Part shown: positions 1 through 8,965 of the stretch, piece by piece
Numbering within the stretch: position 1 is the stretch's first letter
How the letters are laid out: the number at the start of each line of letters is the position of its first letter
The notes under the pieces: generated by a model
Database searches by the model: none
Seen by the model: only the letters and a program-made list of their open reading frames with translations
What the model was told of the DNA's origin: nothing
Translations under genes and position numbers: made by a program
From: Salinivenus iranica
GTDB taxonomy: Bacteria; Bacteroidota; Rhodothermia; Rhodothermales; Salinibacteraceae
NCBI GenBank assembly: GCA_002894665.1
Contig: NCRB01000003.1
Coordinates: 1-64,000 of the forward strand
DNA: 64,000 bases
Reading direction: 5' to 3'

Positions 1-118
1 GGAGACGCGGCGCCTCCGGTTCAACGCCCGAGACGCCGGCCTCAGCAGCGGATCCTACTTCGTGCGAGTCCGCGGCGAAGACGTTGCCGCCACGAAGCGT
101 CTCACAGTGGTGCGATGA
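1..118 (+). CDS. C-terminal end of a secreted protein with a T9SS-type sorting tail (partial)
   Basis: Only the last 38 codons are inside the window, read from base 2 to a TGA at 116-118. The end contains a GSYFVRVRG stretch followed by KRLTVVR. This is the usual look of the C-terminal domain that sends Bacteroidota proteins through the type 9 secretion system: a GxYxxxL/V strand, then a short basic-hydrophobic final strand. The function of the rest of the protein cannot be seen. The stop overlaps an ATG at 115, but the next gene more likely starts at 163. Confidence 0.6.
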   Translation, partial: ETRRLRFNARDAGLSSGSYFVRVRGEDVAATKRLTVVR

Positions 119-162
119 ATCGTTCAGCGTCCTCGCCGTTTTTCCCAGGCTCTCTCTTTGCT

Positions 163-1161
163 ATGGATACGACGCCGTTCCCAAAACGAACAGTTCTGCT
201 TGTCGTGGGGCTTCTACTCGCAACGATGGGGTTCTTCGTAGCCGGCTGCGACATGTTTGGAGAGCAGGATACCTCTGACGACGGGTTTGGCATTGGGTGT
301 CCCCCAATCTGCGAAGACCCCATCTTTCGCAGCGTGGACCGCTTCCCGGCCTGGAGCCCCGATAGCACCCGGATTGCCTACTATCACATCTCGCAGGAAG
401 AGGGCGAGCGCTCCGGGATCTGGATTTTAAACCTCAAGACGGGAACGCAGGAGTTTCTCGTTCGAGGGCGACACTCCACCTGGGGCCCGGAGGGAAATCA
501 GATCGCATTCACACGGGATAGAGACATCTACCGGATTGATCTCTCGTCGAAAGCCGTGCAGCAGCTCACGGAGTGTGGATCGTGTGGAGCACCAGACTGG
601 TCGCCTGATGGTCAGAGAATTGCGTTCACCTCAGGGGAGCGGTTGACCGGGTCAGAAGACTCACTGGGGACGTGGCTAATGAATTCCGACGGATCCGAAC
701 TGGAGTACGTCGGCGTTGGGACAAGACCCACCTGGGCTCCGAGCAGCGAACACCTTGGAATGGTGATTACAAGGGAGGGAGAACACGAGATTGGTACGTA
801 TGATCTCCACCAAAGCTCTCTGAAACTCCTCACAGGCTCGAGTGAGTTCGTCTCACCCGACGAGATCGATTGGTCTCCTTCGGGAGGCAGTATTGCCTGG
901 TACTCGAGTCATACGGGAAGTAAATCAGACTGGGGAATTTGGGTCGTAGGCACAGATGGAACGAATGCTCGTCGCCTCATCCCCAACGGCATTTACCCAT
1001 CCTGGTCCCCAGACGGTTCGAAGCTGGTGTTTCAGTACGTGTATTCGGGAGATCATCCAGCCCTGCGGGAGGGGCAGGATGTCAGTACCCTTGCGGTTGC
1101 CGACGCCGACGGCTCGAACATCCGCCCGCTCACACGCCTTTCGGACTACCTGCCGAAATGA
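163..1161 (+). CDS. TolB-like beta-propeller lipoprotein
   Basis: A 332-residue protein with a signal peptide of about 28 residues ending in the lipobox VAGC (Cys29), so it is probably lipid-anchored in the cell envelope. Six repeats of the WSPDGxxIAF type follow (for example DWSPDGQRIAFT and SWSPDGSKLVFQ), the mark of PD40/WD40-like six-bladed propellers such as the TolB C-terminal domain. The ATG at 163 is preferred because it puts the signal peptide at the N-terminus. An ATG at 115 would add 16 residues and overlap the previous stop. No enzyme motif is visible; a binding or scaffolding role is an inference. Confidence 0.75.
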   Translation: MDTTPFPKRTVLLVVGLLLATMGFFVAGCDMFGEQDTSDDGFGIGCPPICEDPIFRSVDRFPAWSPDSTRIAYYHISQEEGERSGIWILNLKTGTQEFLVRGRHSTWGPEGNQIAFTRDRDIYRIDLSSKAVQQLTECGSCGAPDWSPDGQRIAFTSGERLTGSEDSLGTWLMNSDGSELEYVGVGTRPTWAPSSEHLGMVITREGEHEIGTYDLHQSSLKLLTGSSEFVSPDEIDWSPSGGSIAWYSSHTGSKSDWGIWVVGTDGTNARRLIPNGIYPSWSPDGSKLVFQYVYSGDHPALREGQDVSTLAVADADGSNIRPLTRLSDYLPK

Positions 1162-1234
1162 GTTTCTCCGGCCGCGAGGAGGCGAACGCCTCACGCGAGA
1201 GACGCAGAATGCTTAGAACCTCTATCAAAACTGA

Positions 1235-3382
1235 TTACGGTTGTCGCTCTGAGCTTGACTCAGAGCCTATCCGACGAACGTCGGTGCTCCTACCGGCGGT
1301 CGGATGGGCTCCAGCGTCCTTCAGGGCGGCCAGGGGCCACTCGTTGCGGCCCTCGGCCTCTCCGTCCGCGCGTCCCATCGCCGCGTTCACCCGGCGGTGC
1401 AGCATCCGGATGACGACCTCGACGTTGTTGCTCTCGTCGCCCCGGCCCACGGTCTCCACCAGCGCGGTGTCCGAGGGCAGGTCGAGCTGGTGCAGGATGG
1501 TACCGGCGGCGCGGCGGACGGCGTGGTTCAGGATCTTGCGGTAGGCGTGACGCTCGCGGGCCGGGCGGTTGGGCGGGGGCGGCAGATCTTCGTCGCCGAG
1601 CGGCTGGTTGCGCGCCACGATGTCCTGCTTGATGTCGTCGGCGTCGGGCACGTCGAGGCCCTTCTCGCGCAGGTTGTCGAGCGCCGCTTCCATTTTGTCG
1701 AGGTCCTGCTGCGCCTCCTCCGCCTCGGCCCCCTCCACGGGCAGGTATGCGTCCACGTCGAAGCCCTCGATCTCCTCACGGGTCACCTCGGCGGGGTCGG
1801 TGTCGGAGCGGGGCGAGGCCTCCCCGTCGCGCTCCGGGCCGGTCGCCTCGTCTTGGGCACGCGCCCAGGCATCGAGGTCGGCCAGCACCTGTGCCTCCTC
1901 GGTCTCGTGTTTGAAGTAGTGCCAGTGGCCATCCTGGTTGAGGCCGGCGTGGGCGACGACGTGCGCCAGGTTGTCGGTGTCGGTGCCGTCCGGCAGGGCG
2001 CGGAGGGCCCGGCCCACGAACTGGGTGTAGGGGGCGACGGAGCGGAAGGGCCGAAAAATCGCCGCGATGGAGATGTTGGGATTGTCGTAGCCCTCGCCCA
2101 GGATGCCAACGTGCACCATGGCGTCGAGGGTGCCGTGTTCGTAGGCGCGGAGGCGGTCCGCGCGCTCCTCCGTCGTCATGCCCTCGCTCGCCACAAACGC
2201 GGCCTCGACGCCCCGCGCCCGGTAGAGCGAGGCCACCTGCTCGGCGTGTCGGATGGAGCAGGCCGCGGCGAGGATCTGGTGGGGCTCCGTCCCGCGGCGA
2301 TTCTTGGCCTGCAGGAGTTGCACGCTGCGGTCCACGATCGTCTCGTTGCAGACGTCCGACAGCGCCACGCCCCGCGAGAACCACGTCTCCTCCCGCAGGT
2401 CCATGATCTCCTCGCGGGTGTAGGACTGCTCGGTGCCCTCTTCCGTGAAGGTCATCTCGGAGGCCACCGCGTCGACCCGCACGATGTTTTTGACGTACCC
2501 CGCGGCGATGGCGTCGGCCAGGTCGTAGCGGTAGACGCGCTGGGCGCGGATCGGCTGCTCGTCGCTGCGGAAGGGCGTGGCCGTGAGGTACAGCTTCTTG
2601 GCGCCGGGGAAGGCCTCATTGATGTTCTGCCACGAGTCGGCGGGGGCGTGGTGCGCCTCGTCCACCACGATCAGGTCGAAGAAGTCGGGCGGGAAGAGGG
2701 GCAGCCAGCCCTGCATCTGCTGCACGTTCGTGACAATCACGTCCGCCCGGCGGCAGTCCTCCTCGTTCACGCGGCCTCGCTCCAGCGCCACCACGCGGGG
2801 CAGGCGCGCCTCCTGGGGCAGCACGTCGCAAAAGTGATAGAAATTGCCCGTGCCGCTGAAGGTGTCCTCGGCCAGCCCGTCTTTGATCGTGAGGTTGGGC
2901 GCCACGACCAGCACGCGCCCCTCCGCGATGCCGAAGGGCGCGCAGGCGATGAGGCCGCTCTTGCCACAGCCCGTGGGCAGGGTCACCAGGGCCGGAAGAG
3001 AGGCGTCGTCGGCCTCATCGAAGTAGTCGCGCACCGCGAGGTAGCCCTCTTCCTGCGGCGTGCGCAGTAGGTCGTTGCCCACGATGTGGGCGTCCGTCTC
3101 CTGAAAGTAGCGCTGGATCTCGGCGCCCTGTTCGGCGTGGCGGGTCGCCATCTTCTCCGTGCGGGCGGTGTCCCCGGCGCCCTTCTGCTGGTTGCATTCG
3201 TGGCAGAGCGGGTCGAGGTTGAACGCGGCGTGGGCCCCGCCCTCGGCAAAGGCCTCGCGGTGATCAAGGTGCTTCAGCAGTCGTTCCCCGTCGATGGTGC
3301 GGCCGCACTCCGCACAAGTCTCGCCGTCGAAGAACTCGACGCGGCGACGGACGGCCGTGGGGATGTGGCGGGGGTTGGGCAC
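1235..3382 (-). CDS. HNH nuclease fused to a superfamily 2 DEAH helicase
   Basis: A 715-residue protein starting at GTG (3382-3380). Residues about 20-70 form an HNH zinc-binding unit: Cys23/Cys26, DH at 40-41, Asn55, Cys60/Cys63. From residue 130 there is a superfamily 2 helicase core: Walker A PTGCGKS (136-142), VVDEAHHAP (Walker B), LTATPFR (motif III) and QFVGRALR (motif VI). The last 200 residues are acidic and carry no domain I recognise. Such helicases occur in type III restriction enzymes and other nucleic-acid processing or defence systems, but no methyltransferase or other defence gene is adjacent. DNA cleavage coupled to translocation is an inference. Base composition matches the neighbours. 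Confidence 0.8.
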   Translation of the reverse strand: MPNPRHIPTAVRRRVEFFDGETCAECGRTIDGERLLKHLDHREAFAEGGAHAAFNLDPLCHECNQQKGAGDTARTEKMATRHAEQGAEIQRYFQETDAHIVGNDLLRTPQEEGYLAVRDYFDEADDASLPALVTLPTGCGKSGLIACAPFGIAEGRVLVVAPNLTIKDGLAEDTFSGTGNFYHFCDVLPQEARLPRVVALERGRVNEEDCRRADVIVTNVQQMQGWLPLFPPDFFDLIVVDEAHHAPADSWQNINEAFPGAKKLYLTATPFRSDEQPIRAQRVYRYDLADAIAAGYVKNIVRVDAVASEMTFTEEGTEQSYTREEIMDLREETWFSRGVALSDVCNETIVDRSVQLLQAKNRRGTEPHQILAAACSIRHAEQVASLYRARGVEAAFVASEGMTTEERADRLRAYEHGTLDAMVHVGILGEGYDNPNISIAAIFRPFRSVAPYTQFVGRALRALPDGTDTDNLAHVVAHAGLNQDGHWHYFKHETEEAQVLADLDAWARAQDEATGPERDGEASPRSDTDPAEVTREEIEGFDVDAYLPVEGAEAEEAQQDLDKMEAALDNLREKGLDVPDADDIKQDIVARNQPLGDEDLPPPPNRPARERHAYRKILNHAVRRAAGTILHQLDLPSDTALVETVGRGDESNNVEVVIRMLHRRVNAAMGRADGEAEGRNEWPLAALKDAGAHPTAGRSTDVRRIGSESSSERQP

Positions 3383-3666
3383 GATGCTCGGGAATGGGGA
3401 GGTGAAATTGTGACCGTACGCTCGGTTCAGACCGGCGGGAGCCCTCAGCGGGTCGAGGAGGCAGAGTCGCGAAAGACATCACCTATTTACGCAGCGGCAG
3501 GGAATGCGTGCCAAGAACCCACAGAACGGCCCGTCGAGGGTCGATGGGGACCGTCCATCCCGCGCGATGGACCGTCGAGCCGCAAGTCGTTGCGATCAGG
3601 GGCGTTGGGTGGCAGATTGACCGGTGCAGAGGAGGGAAACGTCCCTCCGCGCACTCGGTCTCTCCA

Positions 3667-5196
3667 ATGCTCGTGCCATTCGTCATGCCCCGAAACGACC
3701 CAGGGCGTCCGCTTGCGTTCGATCGATCATACCTTTGGCTCCTCGGGGCGGTGCCCCTCCTGTTCGTCGCCACGGGGCTTTGGGCGCTGCCCGTCGCGGC
3801 CTGGCTCGCCCCGGTGGGTCTGCTTCGCTTCGTGCGCGATCAGCCGATCGGGCGCGGGGGGGCGACGGCCGCGCTCGTCCTCGGCGCGGTCTCCTGCGTG
3901 ACGTGGCATGGGGCTGCCGGACACGTCCTTCAGGCCCCGCTTTCATATCTCGTCGGCGCAGCGCTCGGCGTGGCCGCCGCCCTGCCCTACCTGATCGACC
4001 GCCTGTTGGCGCCCCGTCTTTCGGGGCTCGCGGCGACGCTCGTCTTTCCGACGGCCGTCGTGACGGTGGAATACGCCGCCTCGTTCGGGCCCTTCGGGAC
4101 GTGGGGCAGCGCGGCGTACACCCAGCAGAATCTGGCGCTCCTGCAACTGACCTCCGTCACTGGCATCTGGGGCGTGACCTTCCTCCTTCACTGGACGGCC
4201 GGGGTCGCCAACGCGGTCTGGGAGGACGGCCTCGCGTCGTCGGTCCGGTGGGCGGCCGGTCTGTGGGCGGGACTTCTGGCCGCCGTCCTCCTGTTCGGGA
4301 GCGCTCGCCTCGCGGGAGATGGCTCCTCCGACGCGGTCCCCGTGGCCGCAGTCGTGGGCCGTTACGACGCGCCCTCCTTCTGGAGGATGCACCGACGGGT
4401 CGAAAGCCGGGCGGCCGTGCGCGACTCGGCACGTGCCATCCAGCGGGACTACCTGCGCCGGGCCCGACGGGCCGCCCGGGCGGGGGCCCGGCTCGTCGCG
4501 TGGCCCGAGGCGGCCGTGCCGCTGCCCCGCGAAGATGCGAATGCGTTCCTGGACCGGGCGCGCACCCTGGCGACCGATCACGACGTGTACCTCGCGATGG
4601 CCGTCAACGTGGTTCCACGGCCGGAGTCGGATCGCCCACTGCACAACAAGGTCGTCTGGATGGGTCCCGATGGCACGGTGCGCGCGGAGGGACTCAAGAC
4701 CCACCTCGTTCCCGGCGAGCCCGGGCGGGCCGGCACGGGACGGCTTCCGCGGGTCTCGGCGCCGGCGGGGACGTGGACGAGCGCCGTGTGCTACGACCTC
4801 GATTTTCCCACCCTCATCCGACAGGCCGGTCGGCAGGGGAGGAACCTCCTCGTCGCCCCGTCCAACGACTGGGCGGCCATCGCCGACCGGCACGCGCACA
4901 TGGCCCGCGTCCGGGCGATCGAGAATGGGACATCGCTCCTCCGCCCCACCTCCAACGGGGTGACCCTCGCGACGGGCCCGCTGGGCCGAACCCGTGCCCG
5001 AACGAGTTCCTTTACCTCTCGGGAGCATCTGCAGAGGGTGCAGCTCCCCACGGACGGCCGATCGACCGTGTACGCCGCTTTGGGGGATGTCTTTGCCTGG
5101 GGGAGCGGGCTGGGACTCCTCCTGCTGGCGTGGGGCGCGTATCCCCGTTCGGGAACGCCGGACCGGACGAGGGGCGCCGACTCGACGTCTCCGTGA
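3667..5196 (+). CDS. Apolipoprotein N-acyltransferase-like membrane amidohydrolase
   Basis: About 509 residues. Several hydrophobic membrane segments fill the first 200 residues, followed by a carbon-nitrogen hydrolase domain. The nitrilase triad can be seen: Glu in VAWPEAAVP, Lys in LKTHLVPGE and Cys in AVCYDLDFP. The later NDWAAIADRHAHMARVRAIE region resembles the NDxW...H..ARxRAIE block of Lnt, which adds the third acyl chain to lipoproteins. Length fits Lnt (about 500). The usual VPFGEY motif is altered (LVPGEPG), so it may be a paralogue with another acyl-transfer role. ATG 3667 is chosen; ATG 3685 is also possible. A LytS/LytTR pair follows on the same strand. Confidence 0.75.
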   Translation: MLVPFVMPRNDPGRPLAFDRSYLWLLGAVPLLFVATGLWALPVAAWLAPVGLLRFVRDQPIGRGGATAALVLGAVSCVTWHGAAGHVLQAPLSYLVGAALGVAAALPYLIDRLLAPRLSGLAATLVFPTAVVTVEYAASFGPFGTWGSAAYTQQNLALLQLTSVTGIWGVTFLLHWTAGVANAVWEDGLASSVRWAAGLWAGLLAAVLLFGSARLAGDGSSDAVPVAAVVGRYDAPSFWRMHRRVESRAAVRDSARAIQRDYLRRARRAARAGARLVAWPEAAVPLPREDANAFLDRARTLATDHDVYLAMAVNVVPRPESDRPLHNKVVWMGPDGTVRAEGLKTHLVPGEPGRAGTGRLPRVSAPAGTWTSAVCYDLDFPTLIRQAGRQGRNLLVAPSNDWAAIADRHAHMARVRAIENGTSLLRPTSNGVTLATGPLGRTRARTSSFTSREHLQRVQLPTDGRSTVYAALGDVFAWGSGLGLLLLAWGAYPRSGTPDRTRGADSTSP

Positions 5197-5295
5197 CGGC
5201 CCCTGGTGCGGTCCCGGGCCGTTCAGAAGTGAGCGCGTTCTGCACGGGCTGACCGATCCGTCGCTCTCGCCTGCGTTTGCCTGAGCGCTACCACC

Positions 5296-6390
5296 ATGCG
5301 TGCTTCGATTCGTGACGCACTTCCAACCCCGGGGCGACTCGTGCGACAGGGGGGACTGATCCTCGGCGTAAGCCTTCTCGTCGGCACCTTTCTCTTTCAC
5401 GTGTGGACGGGACTGGGGCGGCTGCCCGATCGCTGGCCCCGCCTCCTCTGGAACGTGTACTTTACGTTCGTCTACGCCACGATCATGATCACGAGCGTTC
5501 AGGGGGCCATCCGGATCCTGAAGTCCCGCGTGCCGCTCCGCTCCCGTCGAGCCGTCGCGCTGCACGTGGGCGTCCTGTCCGGCGTGACGGTCGTGGCGTA
5601 CGGAGCCGCAACGGGCCTTTGCAAGATGCTCCACCCGGCCTTCGACGTCAGCTGGCAGGTGCTGTTCGTCACGGCGGCCGTGGCTTTCGCCTTCACGCTC
5701 ATCTGGAGCGCCTTTGCCTACATGAACGCGTTTTACCGACGGCTCCGCGAGGCGGAAGCGGCCCAGTACGAGGCGCGCCTGGCTGCGCTCCGCGCCCAGA
5801 TCAATCCCCATTTTCTGTTCAACGCCTTCAACTCGATCGCGGCACTGGTTCGCACCCGTCCGGATGAGGCCGAGACGGTCGTCGAGGACCTGTCCGCCCT
5901 CTTTCGCTACGCCCTGCAGGCGTCGACGGACGGCGGCATGGCCACGGTGGGCCGTGAGCTGACGGCGGCCCGGCGCTACCTCCGCGTCGAGAAGGCCCGG
6001 TTCCGGGACCGGCTGACCGTACGGATCGACGTGCCGGAGGACCTCCGGTCCGTGCCGCTGCCGGGCATGACCCTACAGCCCCTCGTCGAAAATGCCGTGC
6101 AACACGGGGTCGGAGAGACGCGAGACGAGTGCACGGTCGCCATCGCGGCGGCCCGGGAAAACGACCGGCTCGTGCTCCGTGTAACCGACACCGGGCCGGG
6201 GTTCGACACGACCGACCTCGAGGCGGTGCTCGACGAGGGGGCGGGCCTCGCCAACGTTTGGGAGCGGCTGGATCTCTTCTTCGGAACGTCGGCGGAGATG
6301 CAGCTGCGTCCGCAAGGGGTCGAACTCCGGGTGCCTGTCCGGCCCGAAGCGGGAGAGCGACCACGGCCCGCGCCTGAGACGATCGCGTAG
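5296..6390 (+). CDS. LytS/YehU-type sensor histidine kinase
   Basis: A 364-residue membrane kinase. Four hydrophobic segments occupy about residues 15-150. A His_kinase domain follows with the conserved NPHFLFNAFNSI block, whose His is the phosphoacceptor, and then a HATPase domain with VENAVQHGV (N box) and DTGPGFD (G box). There is no periplasmic sensor domain, so the signal may be sensed in the membrane. The response regulator gene begins 47 bases after its stop, which indicates a transcription unit and a cognate pair. Confidence 0.9.
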   Translation: MRASIRDALPTPGRLVRQGGLILGVSLLVGTFLFHVWTGLGRLPDRWPRLLWNVYFTFVYATIMITSVQGAIRILKSRVPLRSRRAVALHVGVLSGVTVVAYGAATGLCKMLHPAFDVSWQVLFVTAAVAFAFTLIWSAFAYMNAFYRRLREAEAAQYEARLAALRAQINPHFLFNAFNSIAALVRTRPDEAETVVEDLSALFRYALQASTDGGMATVGRELTAARRYLRVEKARFRDRLTVRIDVPEDLRSVPLPGMTLQPLVENAVQHGVGETRDECTVAIAAARENDRLVLRVTDTGPGFDTTDLEAVLDEGAGLANVWERLDLFFGTSAEMQLRPQGVELRVPVRPEAGERPRPAPETIA

Positions 6391-6437
6391 GGCAGGTCAA
6401 TTCCCGACGTTCTCTTCCTGAACATGCACTGAGGCCA

Positions 6438-7196
6438 ATGCCTGTGTGCTGCCTGCTCGTCGACGACGAACCGCTGGCCCGGGAGCGCCTGCAGTCTCTT
6501 CTGCAGGAGGCGGATATGGACGCTACAGTCGTGGCCGAGGCCGGAGGGGGCAAGGAGGCCGTGTCGCTTATCCATGAGCACGAGCCCGACGTCGTCTTTC
6601 TCGATGTGCAGATGCCCGTGCTCGATGGGTTCGACGTGGTGGACCTGCTACCAGATGGGACCACCGATCGGCCCCATATCGTGTTCGTCACGGCGTACGA
6701 CGAGTACGCCCTACAGGCATTCGAGGTGCACGCCCTCGACTACGTCACCAAGCCCGTGCGGCCCGACCGTCTCAACACGACCCTCAACCGCGTGCACGAC
6801 GCCCTGACGGGTGAGGATGCTGCAGGCCAGGAATCCCTCGAGGACCTCCGGGAGGCCCGGCAGGATCAGACCCTAAAGCGGCTTACGGTCCACATCGGGA
6901 AGCGCCTGCGTGTGGTGCCGCTCGACGAGGTGCGGTGGATTGAGGCCGACGAGGGATTCGTGTTTGCCCACACCGACGACGGGCGCTACCGGACCGACTT
7001 TACTCTGAGCGAGCTGGAAAAGCGGCTCCCGCCCGAGGGCTTTATCCGTACGCACCGTTCGGCCATCGTGAATCTGAGTGCGGTATACGAGCTTGTGCCC
7101 GAGCCCGCCGGGACCGCCACACTCCGGCTCCGGGAGGGCACGGAGGTGCCGGTAGCGCGACGGCGGACCGAGAAGGTCGAGGCGGCACTCACGTAA
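6438..7196 (+). CDS. LytTR-family response regulator
   Basis: A 252-residue regulator partner of the upstream LytS-type kinase. The N-terminal receiver domain (about 1-125) carries the acidic pair in LLVDDEP, the phosphorylated Asp in VFLDVQMP and the Lys in VTKPVRPD. The C-terminal half (about 150-250) is a LytTR DNA-binding domain, with WIEADEGFV and a FIRTHRSAIVNL block typical of AgrA/AlgR/LytR proteins. Targets are unknown; no obvious direct-repeat LytTR site was found nearby. Confidence 0.92.
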   Translation: MPVCCLLVDDEPLARERLQSLLQEADMDATVVAEAGGGKEAVSLIHEHEPDVVFLDVQMPVLDGFDVVDLLPDGTTDRPHIVFVTAYDEYALQAFEVHALDYVTKPVRPDRLNTTLNRVHDALTGEDAAGQESLEDLREARQDQTLKRLTVHIGKRLRVVPLDEVRWIEADEGFVFAHTDDGRYRTDFTLSELEKRLPPEGFIRTHRSAIVNLSAVYELVPEPAGTATLRLREGTEVPVARRRTEKVEAALT

Positions 7197-7218
7197 GCCG
7201 CAATGGGCACGCCAACGA

Positions 7219-7503
7219 CTACAGGCCCACCGGCTCGGCCTCGCCGCCGTCCTCGCCCCCGCCGCGACGGCGATCGGCGGCGGGTGCCCGGTCGTCCAGC
7301 GACAGGGGCTCGGTGTGGAGGTCCGAGGCGTCCTCAATCGCGTCGGAGCGGATGTAGACGCGTCCGTCGGTCTGATCGACCGTGTAGGAGGGGAAGTGGG
7401 CGTCGGCCCAGTCCAGCACGCGGTAGATCTCGTGGCCAAGCTCGTCGGTGTCGAGCGCAAACCCGACCACCTGATTCCGAGCGTCTTGCAGGCAGTGGTG
7501 CAT
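7219..7503 (-). CDS. Small acidic protein, unknown
   Basis: A short frame of 94 residues if started at ATG 7503-7501; the same frame is open further upstream and might start earlier, for instance in front of a WQPPTGGGRL stretch. The central part (DELGHEIYRVLDWADAHF, then SYTVDQTDGRVYIRSDAI) looks like a folded acidic protein with halophile-like composition, while the tail is low-complexity. No family is recognised. It lies alone between a LytTR regulator and the lacI-type gene, on the opposite strand to both. Confidence 0.4.
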   Translation of the reverse strand: MHHCLQDARNQVVGFALDTDELGHEIYRVLDWADAHFPSYTVDQTDGRVYIRSDAIEDASDLHTEPLSLDDRAPAADRRRGGGEDGGEAEPVGL

Positions 7504-7848
7504 ACAGCGGTACAGGTTGTTCGAAAGGCAACCGGGGAAGGAACGCCAATGCACTGGCAAAATCCGCTCCAGCCGCCCGCCCCCGGTTGGCGGCTGCCAC
7601 ATCGGCAATCCACGGCCGCCGAACCGCATCGGTCTGACACCATCGGGTCTGCCCGCGGCTCCTGGTCCGACAATCCGTCGCACCGCGGGGGAGGAGAACA
7701 GCCCGGACGTCGGAGGCGCGGGATGAAGCATCTCGTCGATCAGACAGTAGGAGAGGCATCCGCGTCGGCGTTTATCAAGACCGAACGAGCGTCTTTTCGG
7801 ACCGACAATATAGAGTGCACCCTGCGTTGAAATAGAGTCGACACAGCG
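7504..7848. other. Non-coding gap upstream of the LacI-type gene
   Basis: About 345 bases without a convincing gene. It holds one perfect inverted repeat, CAGCCGCC at 7570-7577 and GGCGGCTG at 7589-7596, with an 11-base loop. This could be the leader hairpin of the small minus-strand gene or part of its coding sequence if that gene starts earlier. The 50 bases before the lacI-type ATG are relatively AT-rich (CAATATAGAG around 7806) and are the likely promoter. Confidence 0.4.
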
Positions 7849-8847
7849 ATGGGCGTCACAATACGAGACGTAGCAGAAGAGGCCGACGTATCGGCGACGA
7901 CCGTTTCCCGGGTCTTCAATCACGACCATCTGGTGAACAGCCAGACCCGTAAGAAGGTGATGGAGGTGGCCCGGCGGATGGGGTATTCCCCCAACGCCAC
8001 CGCCCGCAGTTTGAGCAGCGGGCGGACCCACTCAATTGGCGTCATTCTGCCGGCCCCGCACGGGGAGTTCTTTTCGGAGCTGATTCGGGGGTTGGACGAG
8101 GCGGCCCAGAAGGCCAACCACTTCCTGCTCATTGCGAGCTCGCACTACAACCGGGACGAGCGCACGTCGGCCCTGGAGTCGCTCGCCGGGCGGGTGGACG
8201 GCCTGGTGATGATGACGCCCCGGGTGGCCCCGAACGCCCTGACGGGGGAGGTAGACCTGCCCATCATCTTTATCAACAGTGACCTTCAGGACGGCGACTT
8301 CGACCTCTACAACATCGACAATCGGGACGGAGCCGCCCACGTGGTCGAGCATCTGATCGAGCAGGGGGGCACGCGCATCGCCGCCATCACGGGTCCCCCC
8401 GGCAGTTACGACGTTGAACGGCGGATGGACGGGTATCGGCAGGTCCTGGGCCGCCACGGTCTCGACGAGGGGCCGGTTGTGGAGGGAGACTTCACGCAGA
8501 AGAGCGGGTACGAGGCCGGGAAAGAGATTATCGAGTTGGAGCAGCGTCCCGACGCCGTTTTTGCCTGCAACGACTACATGGCCATGGGCGCGATGCTGGC
8601 CTTTCAGGAGGCGGGCATCGAGGTGCCGACGGACATTGCGGTGGCCGGGTTTGATGACATCACGAGTGCCCGCTACGCCAACCCGCCCCTGACGACGGTG
8701 CGCGTGCCGGTATACGAGCTGGGCCATCGGGCCGGAACCCGTCTCGTTGAGCGCATCCAGTCGGGGGAGTCCGTCGCGCCGGAGACGTTCAAGGTGTCCC
8801 ACGAGCTCATCGTTCGGGAGAGTACGCGCCGACGAGCGGAGACGTAG
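7849..8847 (+). CDS. LacI-family transcriptional regulator of the glucan locus
   Basis: A 332-residue protein with the LacI helix-turn-helix at the very N-terminus (VTIRDVAEEADVSATTVSRV), the hinge region RRMGYSPNATARSL and a periplasmic-binding-protein-like sugar domain (about 60-330), including VFACNDYMAMGA and VAGFDDI. It heads a set of same-strand genes for glucan uptake and hydrolysis, so it is the likely local repressor or activator, answering to a released sugar. Two LacI-type palindromes in front of susC (10608-10635) are the best candidate binding sites. Ligand identity cannot be read from sequence. Confidence 0.93.
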   Translation: MGVTIRDVAEEADVSATTVSRVFNHDHLVNSQTRKKVMEVARRMGYSPNATARSLSSGRTHSIGVILPAPHGEFFSELIRGLDEAAQKANHFLLIASSHYNRDERTSALESLAGRVDGLVMMTPRVAPNALTGEVDLPIIFINSDLQDGDFDLYNIDNRDGAAHVVEHLIEQGGTRIAAITGPPGSYDVERRMDGYRQVLGRHGLDEGPVVEGDFTQKSGYEAGKEIIELEQRPDAVFACNDYMAMGAMLAFQEAGIEVPTDIAVAGFDDITSARYANPPLTTVRVPVYELGHRAGTRLVERIQSGESVAPETFKVSHELIVRESTRRRAET

Positions 8848-8965
8848 CCTCCGGGGACTTCGGGGACGGAGCCCGTCCGCCGCGCTACGCTGAAGCGGGG
8901 GGCTCCACACCATCACCGTCTGTGCAACCCCTACCGATCGTGCCACACTGACGCCCTCCTCTCCC

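Noticed and set aside
1246-1266. Perfect hairpin GCTCTGAG-CTTGA-CTCAGAGC as a terminator
   Set aside because: It lies inside the last codons of the helicase gene and has no T-run on either strand, so only a chance or weak role is likely.
1304-3070. Long open frame opposite the HNH-helicase gene
   Set aside because: It mirrors the helicase codon pattern, has no motif and arises from high GC; the helicase motifs support the other strand.
3943-5811. Long minus-strand frame across the Lnt-like and histidine kinase genes
   Set aside because: Rich in Arg, Gly and Pro with no domain; both plus-strand genes show catalytic motifs.
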